Assembly (NCBI GenBank): GCA_002354335.1
Contig: DELI01000011.1
Coordinates: forward strand, 1 to 8,720
DNA: 8,720 nt
Direction of reading: 5' to 3'
Origin: Sphingobacterium sp. UBA2700
Lineage (GTDB): Bacteria; Bacteroidota; Bacteroidia; Sphingobacteriales; Sphingobacteriaceae
Shown here: in pieces, positions 1-6,009 of the stretch
Layout of the letters: the number at the start of each line of letters is the position of its first letter
Position numbering within the stretch: the stretch's first letter is position 1
Position numbers and translations under genes: made by a program
The notes under the pieces: generated by a model
The model's database searches: none
Seen by the model: the letters and a program-made list of their open reading frames with translations, nothing else
Told to the model about the DNA's origin: nothing

Positions 1-18
1 CTATTTCAGGGATGGACA
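1..18. mobile_element. Possible end of an IS element lying to the left of the window
   Basis: Read on the minus strand, bases 18 to 1 begin TGTCC and contain CCCTGAAATAG. They match the sequence entering the window from the other edge (8702-8719, TGTCTTGTCC then TGACATAG) at 13 of 18 positions, in opposite orientation. Both begin with TG, as ends of IS3-type elements often do. No transposase is visible inside the window. Plus-strand frames here run only 14-23 codons before stopping, so none can be assigned to a gene. The assignment is an inference from two short sequences and could be chance. Confidence 0.25.
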
Positions 19-55
19 CCGATCCAGTGGATTCTGGCGTCGTAAAACCGTACTG

Positions 56-63
56 TACTTTTG
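56..63 (+). promoter_or_regulatory. Candidate -7 element upstream of the ene-reductase gene
   Basis: TACTTTTG fits the Bacteroidota -7 consensus TAnnTTTG. A poor -33 match (TTCTG, 32-36) lies 19 nt upstream. If used, it would leave a leader of about 155 nt before the ATG at 228, with the heptamer array 188-222 at its end. The next best element, TATCTTTA at 101-108, lacks the final G and has no well-spaced -33 element. Nothing else recognisable lies in 64-187. Confidence 0.35.
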
Positions 64-187
64 TTTTTAATTAGCCCGTCTCACTTTTGTTATATATTGT
101 TATCTTTAGCTGAAGGGAGAATGCATCTGATCCACTAAAAAGAGCTTTAAATTCTCTTATGTAACATAAACTAGCTAAAGCGTTGCA

Positions 188-222
188 TCTTACATCTAAT
201 GTCTAAAATCTAATATCTACTC
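188..222 (-). repeat. Five-unit heptamer array (TCTAANN) before the ene-reductase start
   Basis: Five consecutive 7-base units run TCTTACA, TCTAATG, TCTAAAA, TCTAATA and TCTACTC. On the minus strand the core reads TTAGANN, which resembles the TTAGTAN arrays at 5390-5439, 5971-6005 and 8664-8702. The array ends 5 nt before the ATG at 228, so it occupies the whole ribosome-binding region; no Shine-Dalgarno sequence is present. The periodicity is read directly; kinship with the other arrays is inferred. Confidence 0.65.
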
Positions 223-227
223 CAACT

Positions 228-1292
228 ATGCTTTTCAAGACTTTACCCCTAAAAAACATCTCCCTTTCCAATCGAATAGTCGTATCGCCGATGTGTCAGT
301 ATTCTGCGGAGGATGGCTATGCTAATAATTGGCATTTGGTACATCTGGGGCAGTTTGCTATCGGGAAGGCGGGTGCTGTTATCCAGGAAGCAACGGCGGT
401 TAGTCCGGAGGGAAGGATTTCCTATGGTGATTTAGGGATATGGAAAGATGAGCATATTACAAAATATCGTGAGATTACGGATTTCATCAAGGAGCAGGGC
501 AGCATTCCGGGGATACAGCTAGCGCATGCAGGCAGAAAGGCCAGCACGGATAAGCCCTGGATCAGTAGAAATCAGTTTGCGCCAGATGATGAGCACGGCT
601 GGCAGACTGTTTCATCCAGCGATATCCCCTATCATGAAAATGACTTTCCTCCGAAAGCTTTGAGCATTGCGGAGATAAAGCAGGTGGTGAAAGACTTCGC
701 TGATGCTGCCAAACGTGCAGTACAGGCGGGTTATCAGATTATCGAAATCCACGCTGCACATGGCTACTTGATCCATCAATTTCTATCGCCATTGGTAAAC
801 AATCGTCAGGATGAATATGGCGGAAGCTTTGAAAACCGCATTCGCCTATTGATGGAAATTGTGGAAGCGATTAAGATTACACTGGGCGTTGAGCACTCGC
901 TGTGGGTCAGGATCTCGGCAACAGATTGGGCCGACGGTGGTTGGGACTTAGAACAGTCCACAGCATTGGCGAAGCAATTAAAAGACGCTGGCGTGGAAGT
1001 TATCGATGTTTCTACCGGTGGAGCGGTACACTGGCAAAAGATCCCTGTAGAAGCCGGATATCAGGTTCCATTCGCGAGCCATATCAAAAAAGAAACCGGT
1101 CTAATAACCGGTTCCGTAGGACTTATCAACTCTGCTCAGCAGGCCAATCAAATTATTGAAGATGGACATGCTGACTTTGTACTTATCGCGAGAGCTTTCT
1201 TAAGAGATCCGCATCTCGTATATCAATGGGCTAAAGATTTATCTGTCGACTTAGCTTGGGCGCATCAATATGAGCGCGCAAAGATTGACTAA
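228..1292 (+). CDS. NADH:flavin oxidoreductase, Old Yellow Enzyme family, YqjM-like ene-reductase
   Basis: The 354-residue protein is a cytoplasmic FMN-dependent ene-reductase with a TIM-barrel fold. Enzymes of this class use NAD(P)H to reduce activated C=C bonds in enones, maleimides and nitro compounds; the physiological substrate is usually unknown. The thermophilic-like (YqjM/XenA) class is shown by Cys23 and Tyr25 in PMCQYS, which tune FMN, and by GIQLAHAGRKA (95-105). The substrate-binding pair is His175 and His178 in HAAHGY, followed by FLSPLVNNR and DEYGGSFENR. Arg228 and the RAFLRDP segment (322-328) are in the usual places for flavin contacts. The C-terminal QYER (Arg350) matches the arginine finger that YqjM-type dimers donate to the partner subunit. 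Length is close to YqjM (about 338) and XenA (about 363). The ATG start gives the expected N-terminus, about 20 residues before PMCQYS. It ends only 7 bp from the convergent thioesterase stop. Confidence 0.93.
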   Translation: MLFKTLPLKNISLSNRIVVSPMCQYSAEDGYANNWHLVHLGQFAIGKAGAVIQEATAVSPEGRISYGDLGIWKDEHITKYREITDFIKEQGSIPGIQLAHAGRKASTDKPWISRNQFAPDDEHGWQTVSSSDIPYHENDFPPKALSIAEIKQVVKDFADAAKRAVQAGYQIIEIHAAHGYLIHQFLSPLVNNRQDEYGGSFENRIRLLMEIVEAIKITLGVEHSLWVRISATDWADGGWDLEQSTALAKQLKDAGVEVIDVSTGGAVHWQKIPVEAGYQVPFASHIKKETGLITGSVGLINSAQQANQIIEDGHADFVLIARAFLRDPHLVYQWAKDLSVDLAWAHQYERAKID

Positions 1293-1299
1293 TATAAAA

Positions 1300-1704
1300 T
1301 TAATCCTTAACGTCTAGCCCTTCCAACACTGGGATAGGCTTTTTATTATCATCGAGCGCTACAAACGTAAAACGTCCCTGAATGGCCAGTTCTCGGCGGT
1401 CATGGTACATATTTTCTACATAGATCTCTACGAAAACCTTTAAGCTAGTGCGACCGATAGATTCAACCCTCGCAACAGCTTCAACGATGCTTGCTGAAGG
1501 GATAGCCTTATGAAAATCGATTTTATCCGTCGAAACGGTCACTAATTGTTTACGGCAAAAGCGGGTACCACACATAAAAGTAACCTCATCCATCATTGCC
1601 AATGCTTTACCACCAAAAAGAGTGTCGTGGTGGTTCGTGTGGAAAGGAAACACAGTCATCGCAATGCGTGTTTCACTTGCTTCAATACGTTCTTGAACTG
1701 TCAT
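1300..1704 (-). CDS. Acyl-CoA thioesterase, hotdog fold (YciA/BACH-like)
   Basis: This 134-residue single-hotdog protein should hydrolyse acyl-CoA to free acid and CoA in the cytoplasm; the chain-length preference cannot be read. Family signs are HHDTLFGG (25-32) with the central hotdog helix through MMDE (37-40), where Asp39 is the likely catalytic acid, then VSTDKIDF (57-64), GRTSL (84-88) and RFTFVALDD (111-119). The start at ATG 1704 is preferred over an in-frame TTG at 1752. That TTG is the -33 element of a good promoter whose -7 (1722-1729) lies between the two starts, and the family N-terminus resembles MTVQERIEASETRI. ATG 1743 would also lie upstream of the -7. The gene starts 28 bp after the mutS-like stop, so readthrough is possible. 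No terminator hairpin lies in the 7 bp before the convergent ene-reductase stop. Confidence 0.88.
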   Translation of the reverse strand: MTVQERIEASETRIAMTVFPFHTNHHDTLFGGKALAMMDEVTFMCGTRFCRKQLVTVSTDKIDFHKAIPSASIVEAVARVESIGRTSLKVFVEIYVENMYHDRRELAIQGRFTFVALDDNKKPIPVLEGLDVKD

Positions 1705-1721
1705 TTTATTATTTGAGACCG

Positions 1722-1752
1722 CAAAGGTAGGGCTAATTTTCATTTTCGACAA
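1722..1752 (-). promoter_or_regulatory. Promoter of the thioesterase gene
   Basis: On the minus strand, TTG (1750-1752) and TACCTTTG (1722-1729) are separated by 20 nt. TACCTTTG matches TAnnTTTG exactly, and the spacing fits known Bacteroidota promoters. Transcription would begin about 10-15 nt before the ATG at 1704. The -33 half lies within the last codons of the mutS-like gene. Confidence 0.65.
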
Positions 1753-3547
1753 CTACGCCGATGCCCTTTAACAGCAAGGAAGCATTAAAAATAGTACATG
1801 GACCGTCCTTCAACTTATAATCGAACAACATTTCTGACCCCTGCACCTGTATATCAAAATGGTAATTCTTTAAAGCATTTGGATAGTCTTTCGACATCTC
1901 CGCCAACTGCAAGTCATGCGTCGCCAACATCCCCTTACCATGTAAGCCTATCAGCTTTTTAATAATCGCTTTCGACCCCAAGTACTTATCGACCGAGTTT
2001 GTTCCACGTAGCATTTCATCAATCAAGAAATAACTCGCAGGAATCTGCTCCACGCGTTCCAAGATAAACTTCATCCGATCCAACTCCGCCTTGAAGGTCG
2101 AGGTACTCTCGTTCAACGAATCTTTGATACGCATGTAGGTCACCAATTCATAGATCGGGATAGAAAACTCGCTAGCACAAACCACCGCCCCAGTATACGC
2201 CAAAACCGCATTTATCCCTACGGTACGCAAGAACGTACTTTTACCAGCCATGTTGGACCCCGTAATCAAAGCAATTTGATGATCATGAGCATCATAATCA
2301 TTAGCGACCGCTTTATCCGCATCGATCAACGGGTGATTTACATCCTTTGCATGCAGTTTATCCGATAGAAAATCTTCTTTGATCTCCGGCTGAACCCATC
2401 CTGGGAAGTTATAGCGCAGTATTGCCAATGAAATCAAAGCTTCGTAGGTGCTAATCGCATCAAATCCTGAGATTATCGTATCCTGATAGTTATCCTTCCA
2501 CTTATTGATCGCCATCACCTGCTTAAAATCCCATAAGAACAACATATTCAAGATCGCGCCGACCAACATGTTGTTTCTAACATCGAGCTTATCGATCAAC
2601 TGCCCCAATTCACGAATTACCGCGGAAAGCTTCTTATCGCCTTGCTTCAGCCGCAGCTGTGCTTGCAATTCCTTATTGAGCTCACTCTGATAGGTTCTGT
2701 CTTCCATCAGTTTGATCGCGTCTGCAAAAGCAATGAGTGATACACCAATCTTATCAATCTTGTTGGAAAACTGACTCACCTTTCCACCCTGGCTCATTGT
2801 CCACAGCAAATGAACGATCGCTAAAGCGATCAGATAGGAAGCGATATTAAAAACAAATAAGGATACAAGTATGCCTGCAACGAAAATCCACGGCGCAATC
2901 GGCACATATAGGCGCATAAAAGCATTCCCAAAAGCCATCGACTTGTCGTGGAAATAACTTTGAATGTATGTCCTTAAGTTAACCTTGGAACCCAAATTAA
3001 AAAGCATCTTCGTTTGAAACGTCTGCAGATGCTCGGGATCCTGACTCAACTCTGCTGATGCCGATTGCCGAGCCAAAATATCCTCCCGATGCGACGCCTT
3101 CAGCAACCACGAAGCAAGCGAAGAAATACCATCTTTAGTAGCACAGCGGTTGATCTTTTCAAATAAAGAATGCTGACCAAAAACATCCAAATCACCTGTA
3201 TAGGGATGCTTCGGATCTTCAAACTCTGCCCCATTGGCATACATATTCTGATGCTCTTCGATCATCTTGATTTCATTCTCGTTGATCTGTAGAAAGACCT
3301 TGGCCTCTTGTAGCTTTCGCTCAATCTTGCTATGCCGAAAGACCAGGTAGACAAACAGCAAAATAATACCAATAATTGTCCCCACAACAAGGAATATATT
3401 ATTGGTCTTAAAAAGTTGGAACACCAATATCCCACCACCGATCATAATCGCCAATCGCAGGAAAGAATTCTTGGTGATCTGCTTCTCCAAACTACCGATT
3501 GTTTCCCGAACTGCCTTTATATTGTTATGATAAAATTCTTGACTCAT
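1733..3547 (-). CDS. Membrane-anchored MutS-like ATPase
   Basis: The 604-residue protein has a MutS C-terminal ATPase joined to membrane segments. Two hydrophobic helices lie near the N-terminus (about 29-46 and 51-70), with a basic, helical stretch after them. A second pair follows at about 211-233 and 235-252. A helical core region similar to MutS lever/clamp domains (about 260-400) leads into the ATPase: Walker A GSNMAGKST (430-438), signature STFKAEL (483-489), Walker B FLIDE (507-511) followed by MLRGTN, and switch ATHD (542-545). The N-terminal mismatch-recognition domain of MutS with its Phe-x-Glu motif is absent, as is the Smr nuclease of MutS2, so canonical mismatch repair is unlikely. 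Similar proteins are, from memory, common in Bacteroidota and generically named MutS; their role is unknown to me. The ATG lies 4 nt after TATTTTTA (3552-3559), a near -7 element. Its 3' end contains part of the thioesterase promoter. Confidence 0.85.
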   Translation of the reverse strand: MSQEFYHNNIKAVRETIGSLEKQITKNSFLRLAIMIGGGILVFQLFKTNNIFLVVGTIIGIILLFVYLVFRHSKIERKLQEAKVFLQINENEIKMIEEHQNMYANGAEFEDPKHPYTGDLDVFGQHSLFEKINRCATKDGISSLASWLLKASHREDILARQSASAELSQDPEHLQTFQTKMLFNLGSKVNLRTYIQSYFHDKSMAFGNAFMRLYVPIAPWIFVAGILVSLFVFNIASYLIALAIVHLLWTMSQGGKVSQFSNKIDKIGVSLIAFADAIKLMEDRTYQSELNKELQAQLRLKQGDKKLSAVIRELGQLIDKLDVRNNMLVGAILNMLFLWDFKQVMAINKWKDNYQDTIISGFDAISTYEALISLAILRYNFPGWVQPEIKEDFLSDKLHAKDVNHPLIDADKAVANDYDAHDHQIALITGSNMAGKSTFLRTVGINAVLAYTGAVVCASEFSIPIYELVTYMRIKDSLNESTSTFKAELDRMKFILERVEQIPASYFLIDEMLRGTNSVDKYLGSKAIIKKLIGLHGKGMLATHDLQLAEMSKDYPNALKNYHFDIQVQGSEMLFDYKLKDGPCTIFNASLLLKGIGVVVENEN

Positions 3548-3560
3548 GCGCTAAAAATAT

Positions 3561-3582
3561 AAAAAGCCCGGCAAAACCGAGC
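3561..3582 (-). terminator. Intrinsic terminator downstream of pcm
   Basis: On the minus strand GCTCGG (3577-3582) pairs with CCGGGC (3566-3571) through one G-T wobble, around a five-base TTTTG loop, followed directly by TTTTT (3561-3565). It lies 37 nt after the pcm stop and ends 14 nt before the mutS-like ATG. This should insulate mutS-like from pcm transcription. Confidence 0.7.
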
Positions 3583-3618
3583 ATTATATTTATTGAATAA
3601 AGTTAATCTAGAATGTTC

Positions 3619-4275
3619 TTACCAGGCTTGATCGCCAACTAGCGGTACAAAACGGAAGGTATCCAGCTCGATACGTTCGAAGTCGTTCTCCCCTACTCTT
3701 AGAATAGTTACCATTTTTTGGAATTTCTCATCGCCCACCGGAATCACCATCAATCCGCCCAGGCGCAATTGCTTCAACATTTTCTCGGGCACAAAGGGCG
3801 CACCAGCCGTCACGATAATTTTATCATATGGCCCATGCTCTGGAATACCTTTAGACCCATCTCCTAAGAAAAAGTTCGCTTTATAGCCCATATAGGGCAG
3901 CACTTGTATGGTTCGTTGGTATAGATTTTCTTGGCGCTCTATGGTATACACATTGGCACCCAATTCCAAAAGGATACAGGTCTGATAGCCCGAGCCCGTC
4001 CCTATTTCCAGCACCTTATCGCCTTTATTGATGTGCAACAATTGACTTTGGTAGGCTACAGTATAAGGTTGTGATATGGTCTGTCCGTCGCCGATTGGAA
4101 AGGCAATATCCCGATAAGCTTGATTCCAAAAAGTCTCATCGAAAAAGAAATGTCTAGGAACTTTACCTATTGCTTTCAACACCCGCTTATCATCAATCCC
4201 TCGCTTCTCCAGATGTTTCACCAGTTGCTTCCTAGCGCCTTGCTCCCGATAATTATCTACAAACTTGTATGCCAT
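3619..4275 (-). CDS. pcm: Protein-L-isoaspartate O-methyltransferase
   Basis: The 218-residue cytoplasmic enzyme transfers a methyl group from S-adenosylmethionine to L-isoaspartyl residues in aged proteins, starting their repair to aspartate. The family motifs are in order: GDGQTISQPY (62-71), SAM-binding VLEIGTGSGYQT (88-99), the acidic post-I strand VYTIER (109-114), GDGSKG (138-143), YDKIIVTAGAP (150-160), then the GGLMVIPVG strand (173-181) and FVPLVGDQAW at the C-terminus. Length is normal for bacterial Pcm. The ATG at 4275 is chosen over an in-frame TTG at 4284, because that TTG is the end of TATTTTTG (4282-4289), an exact -7 match. Transcription probably begins at or a few bases before the ATG. 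The gene ends ahead of a hairpin terminator and diverges from the DUF4886 gene. Confidence 0.93.
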   Translation of the reverse strand: MAYKFVDNYREQGARKQLVKHLEKRGIDDKRVLKAIGKVPRHFFFDETFWNQAYRDIAFPIGDGQTISQPYTVAYQSQLLHINKGDKVLEIGTGSGYQTCILLELGANVYTIERQENLYQRTIQVLPYMGYKANFFLGDGSKGIPEHGPYDKIIVTAGAPFVPEKMLKQLRLGGLMVIPVGDEKFQKMVTILRVGENDFERIELDTFRFVPLVGDQAW

Positions 4276-4281
4276 ATCGCT

Positions 4282-4314
4282 CAAAAATACCCTTAATTTA
4301 TTAAATTTTTAAGG
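4282..4314 (-). promoter_or_regulatory. Promoter region of pcm with a dyad
   Basis: TATTTTTG (4282-4289, minus strand) matches TAnnTTTG and ends 6 nt before the ATG. No clear TTTG -33 element is present. Instead a dyad, CCTTAA (4291-4296) and TTAAGG (4309-4314), spans the spacer and the upstream region, where a regulator could bind. The -7 match is direct; the operator role is speculative. Confidence 0.5.
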
Positions 4315-4353
4315 TTTAAATGCAATTCATTAAAGGTCAGAACCATGTCCAAT

Positions 4354-4389
4354 TTTGGTTAAATGCAAGTAAAAGAACTATTATTTTTG
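4354..4389 (+). promoter_or_regulatory. Candidate distal promoter for the DUF4886 gene
   Basis: TTTG (4354-4357) is followed after 24 nt by TATTTTTG (4382-4389), an exact TAnnTTTG match. The spacing is slightly long. It would produce a leader of about 130 nt containing the 4410-4449 hairpin and a five-codon frame at 4451-4468 (MATSQ then TAA). Confidence 0.3.
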
Positions 4390-4409
4390 TAATTTAGAAC
4401 ATCGATTCA

Positions 4410-4449
4410 TGCTATCTTATTGCACCGCACATCGTTGCAAAATATAGCA
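4410..4449 (+). other. Stem-loop in the divergent intergenic region
   Basis: TGCTAT (4410-4415) pairs with ATAGCA (4444-4449), and inside it TTGCA (4420-4424) pairs with TGCAA (4436-4440), leaving an 11-nt loop and a small internal bulge. No T-tract follows, so it is not a terminator. It would form in a transcript from the distal promoter candidate. It matches no riboswitch that I recognise. Confidence 0.4.
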
Positions 4450-4470
4450 GATGGCGACAAGCCAGTAAGG

Positions 4471-4502
4471 TTTGTTCAAAATGAATATTAACTATATATT
4501 TT
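4471..4502 (+). promoter_or_regulatory. Candidate proximal promoter for the DUF4886 gene
   Basis: TTTG (4471-4474) and TATATTTT (4495-4502; last base differs from TAnnTTTG) are 20 nt apart. A start site near 4508 would give a leader of about 20 nt to ATG 4529. If this is right, the in-frame TTG at 4472 and ATG at 4481 cannot be the translation start for this transcript. Confidence 0.45.
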
Positions 4503-4528
4503 CAACACAAGCGCTAAATATTATTCCC

Positions 4529-5392
4529 ATGAGGCAACTATTCACAATTATTCTGATCGCACTATTCCAAATCAATCCCCTCGCCGCCCAAGAACAACAA
4601 ACATCGCCCAATGATGATGATGTCATCAAAGTTTTGGCGATAGGAAACAGCTTCTCCGAGGATGCATTGGAGAACTACTTATATGAAATGGCAAAGGCTG
4701 TTAATAAAAAGATGGTCATCGGAAACCTATATATCGGAGGAGCACCTTTGTCCCTGCACCTTAAAAATGCACATAACAACAGCAAAGTTTACAATTACCG
4801 CAAAATAAGCTTGGATGGCACTAAAACGAAAACAGACAAGGTAAGTATCGAAGATGCTATTGAAGATGAGAACTGGGATTTCGTCAGCCTACAGCAGGCA
4901 AGCCCCCTGTCTGGAAAGTACAGCGTTATCATGGAGACCCTACCAGATGTATGGACCTATGTTTTTGCACATATCAACCCCGACACTAAATTGGTTTACC
5001 ACCAAACATGGGCATACCAAGCAGACTCCAAACACGAAGGATTTAAAAACTACAATCAAAATCAACTCGTGATGTACGATAGCATCGTAAATGCTACGTC
5101 ACAGATCGACAAATCCGGCGACTTCAGCTTTATCGTCCCTGCAGGAACAGCCATACAAAATGCGCGCACTAGCAGCATTGGCGATACCTTCACCCGCGAC
5201 GGTTACCACCTCAACCTGGAATATGGACGCTTTACCGCAGCAGCAACATGGTACGCAAAACTATTTAATCTCGATCCCAGAAAAAACCCATACAAACCCG
5301 AGAAACTAACCGACCTGCAAGCGAAAATTGCCAAAGAAGCAGCACAGAAAGCAGTGAAGAAGCCGTTTAAGGTGTCAAAAATAAAGAAGTAG
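4529..5392 (+). CDS. Secreted DUF4886 protein, SGNH-like hydrolase
   Basis: The protein has 287 residues from ATG 4529. This start is chosen because it gives a clean signal peptide: MRQ, a hydrophobic core (about 4-18), and a PLAA site with cleavage expected near residue 21. Longer in-frame starts (TTG 4472, ATG 4481) would put a polar extension in front. The mature part looks like an SGNH/GDSL-type esterase: IGNSFSED with nucleophile candidate Ser41, glycine pair in YIGGAPL (70-71), SLQQAS (120-125), and DGYHLN with Asp224 and His227 completing the triad. DUF4886 proteins in Bacteroidota are often exported and thought to act on carbohydrate esters; the substrate is not readable here. The C-terminus is a Lys-rich amphipathic tail. 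The TAG stop is the first bases of a heptamer array. No polysaccharide-utilisation genes adjoin it. Confidence 0.82.
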   Translation: MRQLFTIILIALFQINPLAAQEQQTSPNDDDVIKVLAIGNSFSEDALENYLYEMAKAVNKKMVIGNLYIGGAPLSLHLKNAHNNSKVYNYRKISLDGTKTKTDKVSIEDAIEDENWDFVSLQQASPLSGKYSVIMETLPDVWTYVFAHINPDTKLVYHQTWAYQADSKHEGFKNYNQNQLVMYDSIVNATSQIDKSGDFSFIVPAGTAIQNARTSSIGDTFTRDGYHLNLEYGRFTAAATWYAKLFNLDPRKNPYKPEKLTDLQAKIAKEAAQKAVKKPFKVSKIKK

Positions 5393-5439
5393 TTAGTCTT
5401 AGTACTTAGTAGTTAGTATTTAGTATTAAGACCTAGGTC
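5390..5439 (+). repeat. Heptamer array (TTAGTAN), copy 1, starting at the DUF4886 gene stop codon
   Basis: TTAGTC is followed by TTAGTAC, TTAGTAG and TTAGTAT twice, at 7-bp period. The array then ends in TAA and the 10-bp palindrome GACCTAGGTC (5430-5439). The TAG stop (5390-5392) belongs to the array's first partial unit. Bases 5406-5434 are identical, in inverted orientation, to 5971-5999. A third copy with the same tail lies at 8664-8702. Confidence 0.8.
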
Positions 5440-5486
5440 GTCCTACTAACTTGAATCCTCTAAATGAAATAGAAAATTTTAGAGAA

Positions 5487-5527
5487 AATAGAGATATAAC
5501 CTATGCTTTGAAGGTTATATCTCTATT
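5487..5527 (-). terminator. Perfect 15-bp hairpin across the cupin stop codon
   Basis: AATAGAGATATAACC (5487-5501) and GGTTATATCTCTATT (5513-5527) are exact inverted repeats around an 11-nt loop. On the minus strand the upstream arm contains the last four codons and the stop (TAA, 5515-5517) of the cupin gene. The downstream arm is followed by TTCTCTAAAATTTT, a broken T-rich run. It probably terminates or protects the cupin mRNA. It could also stop plus-strand readthrough from the DUF4886 gene, although no T-tract follows on that strand. Confidence 0.6.
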
Positions 5528-5856
5528 CGATCTCCATGAGCTAAAGGTTCAGAAATAACAAGAAACTCCAAGTCTTCCTTCGAGTTGTTTACTATGCTAT
5601 GCTTCTCGAAAGGTTTGACGACAAAACCTTGTTTTGCCTTAACTTCAAATTGTTTTCCTTCTTTTTCGAAAACGGCCTCGCCTTTCAAAATATAAAAGAA
5701 TTGCTGCGCATGTTCATGATAGTGCATTGCCTCCGCCGAACCGGCTGGCATCCGCTCCTCAATCACACTCAACCCGGCTGTTTTCAGCATGTGCCAACCA
5801 TCGCATTTATCCCCCCAACTATAATGTTCAACTAAGTTTTTACGGATAATACTCAT
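5515..5856 (-). CDS. Small single-domain cupin protein
   Basis: The 113-residue protein is one conserved beta-barrel cupin (cupin_2 type), probably cytoplasmic and metal-binding; members range from sugar epimerases to dioxygenases and ligand sensors, so the reaction cannot be assigned. Motif 1 is PAGSAEAMHYHEHAQQFFYILKG: His45 and His47 are metal ligands, and the usual Glu position holds Gln52, six residues before Gly59. Motif 2 is GFVVKPFEKHSIVN, with Pro82, the third ligand His86 and Asn90. The ATG at 5856 is the only reasonable start. The upstream -7 candidate is weak (TATCTTAG on the minus strand). The gene stands alone between the converging DUF4886 gene and priA and is bracketed by inverted heptamer arrays. 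Its last codons lie within a perfect hairpin. Confidence 0.85.
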   Translation of the reverse strand: MSIIRKNLVEHYSWGDKCDGWHMLKTAGLSVIEERMPAGSAEAMHYHEHAQQFFYILKGEAVFEKEGKQFEVKAKQGFVVKPFEKHSIVNNSKEDLEFLVISEPLAHGDRIEI

Positions 5857-5930
5857 AATCGATAGTTAATAAATTTTACGAACCTAAGATAGTAAAATAG
5901 GACAATATTCACCGTCATCCTTTGATTACA

Positions 5931-5964
5931 AAATCTTAATCCTTTAGATGAACCCGTAAGATTT
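5931..5964 (-). terminator. Weak hairpin downstream of priA
   Basis: AAATCTTA (5931-5938) and TAAGATTT (5957-5964) are exact inverted repeats with an 18-nt loop. On the minus strand they follow the priA stop and the heptamer array, and are followed by TG rather than a long T-tract. The stem is AT-rich with a long loop, so termination efficiency is doubtful. It lies 75 nt upstream of the cupin start. Confidence 0.35.
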
Positions 5965-5970
5965 CTTTCC

Positions 5971-6005
5971 AGGTCTTAATACTAAATACTAACTACTAAA
6001 TACTT
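5971..6005 (-). repeat. Heptamer array, copy 2, directly downstream of priA
   Basis: On the minus strand, units of TTAGTAG and TTAGTAT (twice) lead to TAAGACCT. The array begins 4 nt after the priA TAG stop and runs in priA sense. Bases 5971-5999 are a perfect 29-bp inverted match to 5406-5434. This copy stops at GACCT and lacks the AGGTC half of the palindrome seen in copy 1. Confidence 0.8.
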
Positions 6006-6009
6006 CCCT

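Noticed and set aside
1..74. C-terminal end of a transposase or other gene at the left edge
   Set aside because: All three plus-strand frames stop within 74 bases and none shows a recognisable motif, so no partial gene is called.
1094..1113. AACCGGT / ACCGGTT inverted repeat with six-base loop
   Set aside because: It lies in the middle of the ene-reductase coding region with no T-tract; most likely a codon-driven coincidence.
902..1159. 85-codon plus-strand open frame inside the ene-reductase gene
   Set aside because: It is a shadow frame: the overlapping frame carries all ene-reductase motifs and this one shows no recognisable domain.
4451..4468. Five-codon frame MATSQ ahead of the DUF4886 gene
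   Set aside because: Too short to support, without a ribosome-binding site, and absent from the transcript if the proximal promoter is used.
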